Source: Paramecium tetraurelia
Lineage: Eukaryota > Ciliophora > Oligohymenophorea > Peniculida > Parameciidae
Direction of reading: 5' to 3'
Length of the DNA: 64,000 nt
Assembly (NCBI RefSeq): GCF_000165425.1
Contig: NW_001798973.1
Span: 228,918-292,917, forward strand
Shown here: positions 1 through 11,090 of the stretch, one piece after another
Layout: each line of letters starts with the position of its first letter
Position numbering within the stretch: the stretch's first letter is position 1
The notes under the pieces: model-generated
Database searches by the model: none
Told to the model about the DNA's origin: nothing
The model's input: only the letters and a program-made list of their open reading frames with translations
Made by a program: the position numbers and the translations under genes

Positions 1-39
1 TATGGATGTGCTCACAAAGCCTTGAATATATTCCTCCAT
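1..39 (-). CDS. 5' end of a gene running off the left edge
   Basis: A minus-strand ATG at 39 opens a frame reading MEEYIQGFVSTSI to the window edge with no TGA. The AT-rich stretch to its right (40-222) looks like a 5' flank. Only 13 codons are visible, so neither function nor the start is secure. Confidence 0.3.
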   Translation of the reverse strand, partial: MEEYIQGFVSTSI

Positions 40-222
40 AAATAAAATGTAATATTAATTATTTTATTAATTTAAGCATTTAAAACTCGTACTTAACTCA
101 TTCTGAAATTTTGCAACACAATTCAAAATTAAGACATGGGAATACTCCTACTTTTATTTCAAGAAGATAATTCTGTTTTTAATTATTTCGATAAGAATTA
201 ATTGTCAATATATACATTAATA

Positions 223-2037
223 ATGCTAAAAAATAATTAACATAAAAACTTACCTTTGTAGAAATATCTAAGTAGGTTTCGTATCTGCACTCTGATCCTC
301 CTTTTGAATATTCTCATAATTGCAGTGATAGTCCCACTTATTTTGGGAGTTTACCAAATCAACACTAATCTAGTCTATTATTATTTTCAGGAATCTGCAA
401 AGATGGCATTCGTAAATCAGAATAACAGGACGTTAAATTCAATAATGACATCCCAAGTGGCTTAATTGAAGAGTATGATGAATCGAAGTAAACTTTCTGT
501 TTATTCTTAAGCTGAGAGAACTCTGCAGAGCTTACAAAAATTGTATCTTCTTGATTAACATTATAATTTTTCAATAAACGTAAATCCGGAGATGTGTCAT
601 ACTTAATTTGATGATGAAGACTCATTTGACTATAGATATGACGGATATTGCATAAATATATATGATATTGAATTTGAAGAATTTTAATAATTACCTGAGT
701 AAGACTACTTTTCGAGGGATTATAATTTTGTGTCCCTTATGAATGAATGCATAATGCCGATGGATCCCACTCAAATATTTTTACCCGATAATATTTATTT
801 TAGCAAAGTCGAAAGAGAATTCACTGCCTGGTGGCCTCAATGGAATAGAATTAGGGATTATCATCCCTCTAAAAGGACATGGTTTATTTAACATTTGCAG
901 AATCATGAACAACACCCTAATTAAACTTGTTTCAAATCTGATATGTATCAATTTTTTGCAGACTATCCTGTAATGGCAATAACCACTACTTGCAGTTTGA
1001 AGGATGAAAATAATAAATTAATTGCCATTTTGGCTTCAGATCAAGAGTTACTAGATAAATATTATAAGCATCCTAGGTTAAATGTGATGATTGTGAATGT
1101 TGATGGAATGTTAGTAATTAGTACTATGGAGAGTTAATTGATAGCAAATTCAGCAGAACTTGGATATTTTTATGAATAAAATGTAACTGGTTTCAACAAT
1201 GAGGATTGGGATTAGATTGTTAAGTATGTGTAAAATCACTCTTATTAATCAAATTGTTAATATTTTCCAATTCCAGATGATTTGCTATGCCGTTATAATT
1301 CATTGTTGAAATAGGATGTGATATTCTAAGTGCAGAACTTAACAAACCCAAATTTTCTTTACATATTGTAAGAAATGGATTTTGTAAATTATTTAGATTC
1401 TTCAATTTGACTGATGAAATTTAATGGTTGGTGGATCAATAAGAAATCATACAAGAAATCAATATCTAATCGTACTACAACATTCTATTCCTGGTATCGA
1501 TAGCGTTATTAATCATAACCATCCAATTGGTATGTATATAGATAATCTTCCTTCCTCTGAACGATTTAATCAAACACTCAAGGGCTTATCTCAAATCTAA
1601 CTCTCACAGACTTCTCTTTAGATAGAAGGAATTCTACTTATATAACTTTTACATTGATGGTTATGCAAGCAGTATTGATATTCTCAATTTTAGATAATAT
1701 CCTATTAGGGTTAAAGTTGGCATATAAATAGATCTATCACAGAATAAGCAAGCAAAAGTTTAAGAAATGTGATTAGTGCTAGATCATTTAGAAGTTTTAG
1801 TATCCTTCAAATCAAATAAGAACTAAATTACATTTAATTAAACAACTGGATTTTGAATACTCCATTAAATTGACAGAGAATCAGATAAGGAAACAAATAG
1901 TTCAACCATGTTTAGTGAAGTCCTTTGATTTTTGAAATTAGTTATATTTTGCAGAATTACTATCAGAATAGAATATACTAGATTTAATATATGTTAGAAT
2001 AATCTACAAATTCAATTAAATTCTGGAAGATTAGTGA
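223..2037 (+). CDS. Membrane receptor with extracellular dCache-like sensor
   Basis: Predicted 577 residues after removing introns 1368-1396, 1758-1782 and 1915-1941. TM1 lies about residues 22-42 (LLNILIIAVIVPLILGV). The following 330 residues look extracellular and contain dCache-like features: a HPSKRTWF segment, then AITTTCSLKD, NKLIAILASD and a hydrophobic NVMIVNVDGMLVIST strand. TM2 (NILFLVSIALLIITIQLV) appears only when the first intron is removed, which supports that splice. The cytosolic tail of about 190 residues has no domain I recognise. Introns 2 (GTT donor) and 3 (GTG donor) are less certain; without them the frame stops at TGA 1770-1772. The fold suggests a small-molecule or ion sensor; the ligand is unknown. 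It ends 25 nt before the stop of the convergent gene. Confidence 0.7.
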
Positions 2038-2062
2038 GTCACAAGATAAAGATTAAATGAAA

Positions 2063-2965
2063 TCACTTAATATTTTTTTGGATTTGCTTAATTTACTTGT
2101 ATAGATTAGTGTAGATCTCCAAGTTCTCCTGATGTAACTAATCTATATTCTCAACGATGTTCTAAATATCTTCATTGGGATTGGCGTGTCTTAGATTGCT
2201 AGAGACAGTAGGTTAAGCCACTCTTTGTACTATTTTCTTGTCTTTCTCTGAAAGTTGAAATTTTAATGAAAATGTATCAGTTTCTTGGAATTGTAATTTG
2301 AGTGATTCCATAAACACTCTGTCCCTCATTTTCTTTTCCTCAATGCGAGTAAGAATGAAGCGGTCAGCCTCGTTCAATTCTTTGCCCAACTTACGGACTA
2401 TGAGATTATCTCTGGTCATCTGGATGGCATCCATTAAACGATTGACATTACGATCACTCCACAAATCTACCACTCCCATTGAACCATCATTGGCGGCATC
2501 CCCAAATACATCTCTCACTTTTTTAATTAAAGGTTGTAAGTAGTAATTATTCTTCTTTTCGTGAGTTCTGAATCCAAATTTAAGGAAAGTCAGTCTTTTA
2601 TTCTTGGATTGCTTATTGGCCACTCCAAATGTTTGATCTCGTTTCACTTGTATGTCAGTTTTAGGAAGTTCACGCATCTATTTGTATCTCAAGAGGCCTC
2701 GTAAATGACCCAAAGCAAAACTAGACTTTACATTTTCTTTAAGAATATCAATATTAGGCAGGAGAGAAGGTTCACTCTTCTATTTGGGTTTATGCTGTTA
2801 TGAAGATCTCGATAATTATTTCATTTTAAATATATTAGAAATGAATTTAAACATCTCTATATTGCTAGGATAATTAATGTTAAGGAGCATTATCAATATC
2901 ATATAAGAGGGTTAAGAGGAGTCTAAAGATGCAACCACACTGACATTAAATTCATTCGCAGCCAT
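2063..2965 (-). CDS. Uncharacterised charged helical protein
   Basis: Continuous minus frame of 300 residues with no intron needed. The middle (about residues 95-255) is rich in charged and amphipathic segments such as HEKKNNYYLQPLIKKV, FGDAANDGSMGVVDLW, RFILTRIEEKKMRDRV and QLSEKDKKIVQRV. The tail is a short coiled-coil-like helix. No known family recognised. The N-terminal 45 residues are hydrophobic-mixed, and an internal Met (MFKFISNIFK) could be the real start. It lies between a dCache receptor and a histidine kinase gene, 61 nt from the latter, in divergent orientation. Confidence 0.75.
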
Positions 2966-3026
2966 TTTTATTTTGATAAGCTACTTCGTGAATTACCATC
3001 TTACAAATCAAAGACTTTTGTAATTA
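2966..3026. promoter_or_regulatory. Short shared divergent 5' region
   Basis: Only 61 nt separate the ATG of the minus gene (2965) from the first in-frame ATG of the histidine kinase (3027). Any promoter elements for both genes must lie here or inside the coding regions. No motif is recognised. Confidence 0.4.
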
Positions 3027-5215
3027 ATGATCATTTAGATCATTATAGTATTGCAATTTGAAATTTCATTTTATGACAACCATCAATATTTATCTTTTAG
3101 CATAATCGTATACCTAATTTCACTCTAGCAGTATCTCAATAAACAAAGGAATTGTTTTCATTATTTAAGTCACATCGTATTGATATATGTTGTTACCAGA
3201 TTCCTAACACAAAGATTTAATGATCTTGTTATATGGGAGATCATACTAGTGTTAATATGGCAGCCATTCAATCATTATTTATTACATTTGCTGAGACGAA
3301 TAAAATATCAAAAAAAGGAAGAGTTAAATTCACAGATCCAATTCCATACTCTCTCAACACCCTAAGCATAAAACACTGAGAGACCCGAAGAGCAACCTAC
3401 AAAAGGTAATCTTGCTGAAGATTTTTTTGATTGTATTCCGGAGGGATTGGTTATTCTGGATGAATTTCATAAGATCGTCAGACACAATTCAAAAATATTG
3501 CATTATTTGAATATAACAGACCCACTTTAGATTCCATCAGCTCTGGATGGGCTGTTTAGAATGTAAAAGTTCAATTTAATTTAGAGCTCAAAAAAATAGA
3601 AGTCCTTAAAAGGAGAAAAAGAAGCCAGTTCCCTTGAAGCAAATCAAACAAAGGATGGATATACAATCTTATTATACCAGTTCTCTTGGAACTTCGTTGA
3701 AAAAGTAGTTCTGGATGTCTGATAAAGATCAATATAATTTTAGTCTGCAAAAAGGAGATTCCATTACTTACCCTTTCCTTTAATCCATACTCAATGAATT
3801 CAAGCAATAGAATTTGAATGAAAATATGACCATAACTTCAGAGTGTAATAGCATAGTAAAATACTAAATATCATAAGAAAACTCAGTCAAATAAAGACAC
3901 CTTTAAATCAAAATTTATGATATTAAAATGACTTCATATTCAACTACTCCAGTATTTTTATTTATTGTCGAAAATATAACCAATAAGGAACAACTCAAAT
4001 TATTAACGAATAGATTTAAATTCCAATAAGCATTGTTGAACTCCTTCAGTCACGAGTTGAGAACCCCTCTAAATTGCACTTTAACTTTATTATAAGCACT
4101 CAAAAGTAAATTGAAAAATGAAGAACTGAATGATGAATACTTGAATCCTTCAATAGTCTCAAGTCAAAGATTGCTGTACCAAATCAATGACATCTTGGAT
4201 TATGCCTAATTGGAATGCCAAGATTTTTAAATCAACATTACTGAATTTAGAGTTGGCGAAGTATTTTAGACCTTAAAAGACTTCTTTGAATAAGAGTGCA
4301 AACAAAAACAAATCGAATTGATTATTGAGAATGAAAGCTTAATATCCATTCGAAGTGACAAGGATAGAATTACTTAGGTTTTAATCAATCTCATTAACAA
4401 TTCAATTAAATTCACATCTTAAGGAGGAAGAATTGTGATCAGTTTTAAAAAGAGAGACAATATGTATTAATTCACTGTCTGGGACAACGGTTAAGGGATA
4501 TCTAGTTTAACTTTGGCCAACATCTTTGAATCCCAGAAAAATATGTATGCCAGTGTTAAATTCTTAGAAAATACTTCTAATTCAAATAAGTTGGGACTCG
4601 GATTAAAAGTGAGCAGAGGTATCGCTAGGAATCTCTGTTAAAATGGAGATCTCATTATTAAAAGTTAAAAGGGTAGTTATACATCAATTAACTTTTATGT
4701 TGAAGATCAACTCGTTAAAGTGAATGAAGATATCACAGAATAAGAATCCATCATGAGATTTGGAAGTAAGAACACTGTTCATAAATGTGAATGTCCCTAA
4801 ATACTGATTGTTGATGATGTGCCCTTTAATCATATTGCCTTGATTGCCATTTTGAGCAATTTTGGAATCAAATCAGAGAGTGCTTACGATGGAGCACAAG
4901 CAATAGAAAAAGTGAACGTTAGATTAAAAAACAAGGAATGTTGTAAATCATATCGGATCATATTTATGGATATTGAAATGCCTGGCAAAAATGGATTTTA
5001 AACTTCAGCAGAAGTAACCATAATGTGATTCATAGATAGTTGAAATTTTGAAGCAATCCAATTCCCAGTCAGTTATAGTGATGTGTTCTGCTTATACAGG
5101 AGAAGCAAATGTGGAATAAGCTCGGCAATGTGGAATGAAAGAAATAATACCTAAGCCAATAGCTCTCAATAGTCTATAACTATTAATATCTAAGTATTTT
5201 TAATCATTATCTTGA
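3027..5215 (+). CDS. Membrane-anchored hybrid histidine kinase with receiver domain
   Basis: Predicted 714 residues after removing two 22-nt introns (3563-3584, 5014-5035). The N-terminal 110 residues hold hydrophobic segments (FSIIVYLISL, IVLIYVVTRFL, VIWEIILVLIW). A PAS-like linker follows (PEGLVILDEFHKIV). The kinase core shows an H box FSHELRTPLN, N box NLINNSIKF, G1 WDNGQGIS and G2 NKLGLGLKVSRG. The C-terminal receiver has the acidic pair IVDD, the phospho-acceptor IFMDIEMPGKNG, a conserved switch region VMCSAYTGE and a KP motif (IIPKPIA). All catalytic elements for autophosphorylation and His-to-Asp phosphotransfer are present, so the enzyme looks active. The start could be a few codons upstream of 3027, but no earlier ATG is in frame nearby. 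Confidence 0.9.
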
Positions 5216-5253
5216 ATTTTACTAATATTTATTTTTAGTAATAAGATTATATA

Positions 5254-6646
5254 TCAAATATCTTAATTTTCATCTTAATCAGCTTGGCTAGTACTTTCTT
5301 AGTTCTTGCCTACGTCATTCGTCTCCTTTTAACTAGATCTTTCATTTATTCCACTCCCTTTGCTATTGTCATCTTGTTCCATCTAACTATTATTATTGGA
5401 AACATCCAATTCATTTGGATCTTCATATACTTCTTAATTTTCTAAATTTTCTTGATTTTCCTTATTTTCATGATTTTCTTCTTCAAAATGCTCTACATCA
5501 ACTTAACCGACCTCTAAATTTTAAAGTTTCTTTTTTTATTCGGATGCAGACTGCTGTTCTTCAGTTGGCATCTCTATGTCTTCCTATATTGTTTCCTGTT
5601 TCTTTCCTCTGCTGTAGATCATAAACCGTCTTTCTCTCTAACTAATAAATCCTTAAGATGCTCTCTATTGACTATCCGTGCTATTTGATCGTGAGTTTCT
5701 CTGACTCCTCAGCTGTCTCTATTGAGTAATCCTCTATTATTCATGCAAGGCTTGCTGTTCTAAGTGTTTGGCACTCTTTAGATCTATTTTCAACTGCAAA
5801 GGCGGCATCAACTTCCTTGCTGGATCAAATAATTTATGTAACATATAATAAGACATTGTTTTCTTTTCTATCATTTACACCTAAATTATAGTCGAAACTC
5901 TACCTCTCTGAAAAACTCAAATATTTCTATATTGGATGCCCTTGAGTTGGAATCCAAAAGTGCTGAAAGTGAGTTAATCAATTGTCTTTGAAATTATCTC
6001 AATTCACAGTAAAGATTGCAAGCTAATTTCTTTAGAAGAAAGTCATGTGGAAAATTAGATAAAGCTGTTTTTAATTAAGGAACAAGTGATAAACCATGAT
6101 TCACCAAGTTTTCCAATTTAAAACACTCTACAACCAGACTTCTATAAAATATCACTTATACTTAGTTTAGAGGTTTGGTTTTCGAAGATGATTATTACGG
6201 TATGCCTTCATTTCCTACACATTTAGTGCTAACTTCTGAAGATATTAGAGGAACGGAATTTGTAGATTATCAAGTAACCAAACTTCATTTGTTATCTACT
6301 TGAAAACAAAGGTTTCTGGTTTAGACGAAGGTCTACTTTACGATTTGTATTACTTATTGAAATATGCAAAATTCATCTTTGAAAATTGTTATGCAAATTC
6401 CTCACTAATGTTTAATACCTAGTGGATTGTGATTAGCATTTTCATCTTCACCGTGTAAGGTTGCAAATCCTCCTCTTAATAAACCTTGAAAAAATCTGTA
6501 ATATTTTATTCATCAGTTAGAAATGGAATTAGAATTTCCACGTCCTCCTATTTATAAACAAAGTTGTCTCTTGCTAAACTAGATTTAGTTAAAAAGCTTT
6601 CGAACTCTGATTAACCCTGAAATAGCTTCTTGAATTTCTTTATCAT
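5254..6646 (-). CDS. Uncharacterised protein, helical N half and acidic Q-rich tail
   Basis: Predicted 449 residues from three exons; introns 6142-6161 (20 nt) and 5881-5903 (23 nt). Splicing keeps a single frame from ATG 6646 to TGA 5254. The first 280 residues are helical (e.g. TVKMKMLITIHQVLNIS, FLQYLQKLALNVQEM, LVVECFKLENLVNHG), in a pattern reminiscent of an ANTH/ENTH-type superhelix, but I cannot confirm that. The last 170 residues are low-complexity: Q- and R-rich, then strongly acidic (EEENHENKENQENLE). Only 38 nt separate its stop from the end of the convergent kinase gene, an extremely tight intergenic space. Confidence 0.75.
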
Positions 6647-6781
6647 ATTTATAATTATACAATTACCAAAAATAACATGAGTGTTTTACTTCTAATTTAT
6701 ATATTTATTTAAAATAACTCTCTCATACTTAATCAAGACAGACAATTATCAACAATTTAATCTTATTTCATAATTCATATA

Positions 6782-7226
6782 TCAATCTGAATCCTCTTAA
6801 ATTTTATGGGAAATTAATTTTTTCTCCTCTTAAACCAACCCTGGATGTATAGTCTACAGCAATTTACAATATTCGTTAGTCTCATCTAAAAAGTTTTCGT
6901 ATTCTTTTTTGGTCATTTAACTACGAGGACACTTGCTTTTCTACTTCTTTATTTTCTTTCTTGCCATTTATATTAAATAATAATATTAAGTAATCTAAGC
7001 CACTTTGAAAAGAGTCCTTTAAACAATTTATATAGGCATCTATGAACATCTTATTTGTATAATAGAAATTTTCACAATAGTTCTTAAATTTTATTACATA
7101 ATCAATTGAAATTCATACTTTACTGAATTTACTAATATGAAATTGTTGTGTATTCTCATTTATCAAAATAGAACAATTATATAGAGTAACTAGAAATTTC
7201 CATATTCAGGAAAATTTAGCTATTTT
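6782..7226 (-). other. Ambiguous coding-like stretch, overlapping minus frames
   Basis: Two minus frames are open over this stretch. One begins with ATG at 6967 and encodes 61 residues to TGA 6782 (MARKKIKKQKSKCPRS..., then MTKKEYENFLDETNEY...). The other reads KFKNYCENFYYTNKMF and SGLDYLILLFNINGKK through 7110-6850. They may be 3' exons of the neighbouring LRR-ankyrin gene joined by introns I could not place, or a separate tiny gene. The coding look is good but the structure is unresolved. Confidence 0.35.
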
Positions 7227-9957
7227 TCATATTGACCAAATTTCATAATTCATAAAAAAATCAAATAAATCTTTTACTGTTACAAAATAAATTATTATTA
7301 CTCATTATTTAGTTCTGAGGCAACGAATGATTTTCAAGCATGTCTCTTTCTATACTAAGATCATCAATAATATCTGAAAATATCTTTCGTCTCTTAAATT
7401 TCATTAATTACAGATATTCATAATTTTATAAATTGAAAAAGTTAGTTTATTCTAGTATCTTTTCTATTTTTGAATTACATGAATACAACCAATTGAACAT
7501 TTGATATTGTAATTAAAATAACGGTGAGGCATAGTTATTTATATCATATATTAAATTGCTACTAAGTCGCAACCTTAAATCATTAATTTGTGTCAAATTG
7601 TTTATTTTTAAATCTCTGTTAAGATTAAATGAGGAGCATATCATTTTTTATCTTAAAATAATTTGTAGGGCCTTACTAATTTCAAGTTTACTTTGATCTA
7701 ATAGAAATTATTATAATTCCTTTAAATATTTATCTAAATATGTTATATTTTTAATACGTCTCAATTCACTTCTAAAATTTAACAATTAATATTCATTTAA
7801 AACTAGAAGTACATCATTAGCAATCTAAGTTTTTAACTCAACCCTTTTTTATTTAAATTTAAATTTCAAAAAGTTAACTTAATTTTTATATTTAATTCTT
7901 TCAGATACTGGTAAGGATTCATATTGTAAAATGTTTTTTAGTTTCTAAATTGTTACTTCTAAATTTCCACTTCTTAACAATTTTAAAATTTCTGGTAATT
8001 CATCTTAAAAATCGAACTCATTAATGAAATCCACATTTCTCTTGATGGCTTAGCTATGTTCATTAAGGCAGCTTGATTTTTAAAATATAGGAGCTGATTC
8101 AGCAACAGTCTCTCTAACAGAGCATTCACTACCAACCTAAAGACTATTTTCATTATAACTTTCCATTTCATCAAAATCTTCAATATCTTCAATTTCTTCT
8201 TAATCTAAATGCTTTTAAACCATGTTCTGATGCCTCTATACCATATTTTTTTCAATTTGATTTTTCATTTGATAAACATTTCTAATATCTAAATCATAAT
8301 TACTTTTCTTGCTATTCCAATAAGGATTTCTCCCTTAAAATATTTGTATAAATGTATCTCTTTTCAACTTTTCTTGTATTTTTAATAAACACTAAACTTT
8401 ATGTTGCAAAATATCTAGGCAGTTTATTAAATTTGTTGATGGCAAAGAAATCAGAATTAATAGCTAATAAGAATTCGATTATTTCTAAATTTCCGATGCT
8501 CATTGCTGTATGACACAAACTTTAACCATTTTGACTGGAGTGATGATTGAAATCAAACAATTAACCTTTCTTAATATTGTGTCGTTTAATTTGATTGTAT
8601 TAATATCCAAATTGAATTGCTTTGATTTACTATTTCTTTATAGCAACATCCAAAGGAGTACTACCTTCGTAATTCTCTACATTAGGTTCAGCCCCATACT
8701 AAAGAATAGTATTAGCAAACTCACTGCTATTTTCGTGTTTGTCAAAGTTCATCATTAATTAATGTAATGGAGTATTCCCATCCATATTTCTATGCATCAA
8801 CAAAACTTCCTAATATAATTATATAATTTGCAAACTTGATTATTATGAGAGGCCAGAATGAATCTCAAATTTTGGATGTCAGCTCGTTAGCTTATTTGAT
8901 GAATGGCATTTACTGAAAAAGTTGCTCCAAATGATTTGAGGATGCTTACTGATCTTTTTTATTATAAATACTTAACCTTAATTTCCCATCTAAATAACAC
9001 ACTGTTAGAGGAGTGTTGTTATCGAAATCTGTTTTGTTGATATCTTAAGGAATTATTTAATATAATCCATGCAAAGCTCCGATATCATCATTTAATCCTG
9101 CCTAACAAAATAGGTTCCTTTCCTTATAATCAGTTCCAGAAAAGTTCTATTCATTAACACTTAATAATTTCACAAAGTCTAAAAAATTTAATTTATTATG
9201 TTTCAATGCATTCATTAACTTTTACTGGATCGAAGGATATTTAACGAAGTTCAATTTCAAAGGCAACGGAGGCTTGCAGTATTTGAACCAGTCAAATTCT
9301 AATTGATTCATATTTTTTATGACCCTATCAAAACTCCTAGGGAGTTAAGAGATTGGGTTCATTTAGATACACAAGACATCAATTGAGTAGGGATATGGTT
9401 GCTCGAAATTATTGCTTGATATATTCAGTTATTTCAAACTCGCAATATGTATATTTAGACTGTGTAATTAATTGAATGACAAATCCAATATTTCCAAGAA
9501 TTTTAAAGACTCTAAGAAGTTTGGAACAAAAGTTAAAAAGTTTGAGCTCATATACAGTTTTTAGAGATTGACCATTGATCTTCTAGTAGTATAATAGATT
9601 TACTTGATATCTTCTGGAATTTAATGTAATTTACATCTTGTTAAATCAAGTAGTTTGAGGTTCAAATATTTATTAAACGATGTATGAGTATTGTTTAATC
9701 CTTTCCCTTGAACTTCCAATTTCTCGTCTGTAAACAAATATTCTTGTATCTATAATATTTTTATATCCCCTTACTGTTTCAGCTGGTGCTTTCAAGTCAA
9801 GAGGCTAATTGATGTTTAAATTTGAAAATTGAATTTTATCTTCTAATGTCTTCTAATTCAAAAAGGCTAGGTTTATCCCCCTTTAATGCTCATCAAATTC
9901 TGATTCATTATACATGTCACTTTAAGAACTTTCTACATATTGTAAAGTTTAATTCAT
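7227..9957 (-). CDS. Leucine-rich repeat plus ankyrin repeat protein
   Basis: Starts at ATG 9957. Several short introns are needed: 9750-9774, 8954-8976, 8810-8835, one near 8375-8400 and one near 7275-7300. The N-terminal third shows LRR-type strands (LKLLDLTRCKLHQIPEDI, LQKLYMSSNFLTFVPNF, LEILDLSFNQLHSL, LKQLNISSNNF). Ankyrin repeats follow (DNNTPLTVCYLDGKL, NMDGNTPLHQLM, NYEGSTPLDVAIKK, NGQSLCHTAMSIGNLEIIEF). The C-terminal 400 residues are charged and helical without a known domain. LRR plus ankyrin suggests a scaffold for protein binding; the partner is unknown. Two introns use GTT donors and two end in AAG. The 3' end is uncertain: the first clean TGA is at 7227, but coding-like sequence continues to 6782. 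Confidence 0.75.
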
Positions 9958-10565
9958 TTAATATAAAAGTAACTATTTTATTAATATAATTTCTCACAAT
10001 TAATTCACTTTAACTTCTCTATTATGTCACGCATTTGGATCATCAAACATTCATAGATATTGGTTCTATTAATCACTTGTTGAATATATATATATATTAA
10101 AAGGACTAAAAAAATAAAATTAATCTCCTCTCAGTAATAATTCACAAAATCAAAAACTTGACACTCAAGATTTGAATTGATGATCTATTTAATAATTTTT
10201 AAAGATGATTAATGATAGATCAATTAATTTTAAATAAGAAATTTATTATTTTCAATAATAACCTTATATTTGACCTAATAATACAAGTTTAGAAACCTGA
10301 ATTATGTAAAAATTCAAAACAGAGTTATTCTTTGAATATCTCTTAAATAGTTTAATAGTGTATTAATAATACAAGACATTCACAAGTTCCTGTAACAGAA
10401 GAATTTTAACTGTTTAATTTGAATGCTTTATTGGCTTACTGCATTTCCCCCAAATTATGGAGCCTCTTATAACTAATATACAAATTTAGCTAATTTAATG
10501 TTAGGATTTAATTTGAAAGACTACAATTGACCTTTGTATTAGTATTAGAAAAAAAAATACAAATA
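9958..10565. other. Mostly non-coding AT-rich spacer
   Basis: No complete gene seen. A 26-codon minus frame (10085 down to TGA 10005, QVINRTNIYECLMIQMRDII...) looks like a gene-end fragment. It is preceded by a short TA microsatellite at about 10084-10097. The rest is AT-rich with scattered stops in all frames. Confidence 0.4.
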
Positions 10566-10974
10566 ATGTTTCAGAACAATTATTCCATTACTCTTGAACT
10601 TATTTTTTTAAGCTTGATCATTTTGTCATGTTTGGGATATACAATAGGTAGTGGATCATTATTTAATTATGAAAAATCTATTAATGGGAGGAAAGATTGA
10701 TGATGTTGAACTTGGGTGGGCTTCCTACTATACAGCATCATTAGGCGTTGTTTATTTTAGATTTAACATCTTTTGCTTGTAAATTTTTTAAATTCTTTGT
10801 TTTCCTTTTATTTCATTACGTCAAGCTCTAAGTACTGCATACTCATCGTTGGAGGATCAAGAGTTGACAGCCTTCGTTTAACATCACACATTTAGGATGG
10901 CTGCGAGTTTTCAGTGTTAAGAGTTCTATGTCGAAATTATACTGTCTTCCTTTGATCATTTAATCGAGCAATGA
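10566..10974 (+). pseudogene. Relic of a multi-pass membrane protein, transporter-like
   Basis: A plus frame from ATG 10566 gives a transmembrane segment (LELIFLSLIILSCLGYTI) and stops at a TGA near 10698. One base away the other frame continues with KIDDVELGWASYYTASLGVV, a second hydrophobic stretch (FNIFCLQIFQILCFPFISL) and a soluble tail to TGA 10972. A single frameshift, or an unseen intron, separates them. The order of a GYT-G-type segment and a CFP-helix recalls amino-acid permeases of the AAAP type, but only two or three helices remain, so this is probably a fragment. No intact upstream part was found. Confidence 0.35.
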
Positions 10975-11090
10975 TTTCCTTAATGTTATATTGCATAAAA
11001 TAATTTATTGCATATACTAATTTAATTGCTCACATATATTAATTAATCCTGTTAATTTAAATTTTTAAATATTAGTGAAATAAATATAGA

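Noticed and set aside
365..625. Open minus frame of 86 codons
   Set aside because: It lies opposite the coding strand of the dCache receptor and has no own start context; a shadow.
1770..1772. In-frame TGA codons taken as readthrough or selenocysteine
   Set aside because: Short introns (25 and 27 nt, GTT and GTG donors) remove them and keep the frame, so no recoding is needed.
2298..2543. Plus-strand open frame of 81 codons
   Set aside because: Antisense to a well-supported minus gene (2063-2965); a shadow.
10084..10097. Short TA microsatellite
   Set aside because: Simple AT repeats are common in this genome; no function implied.
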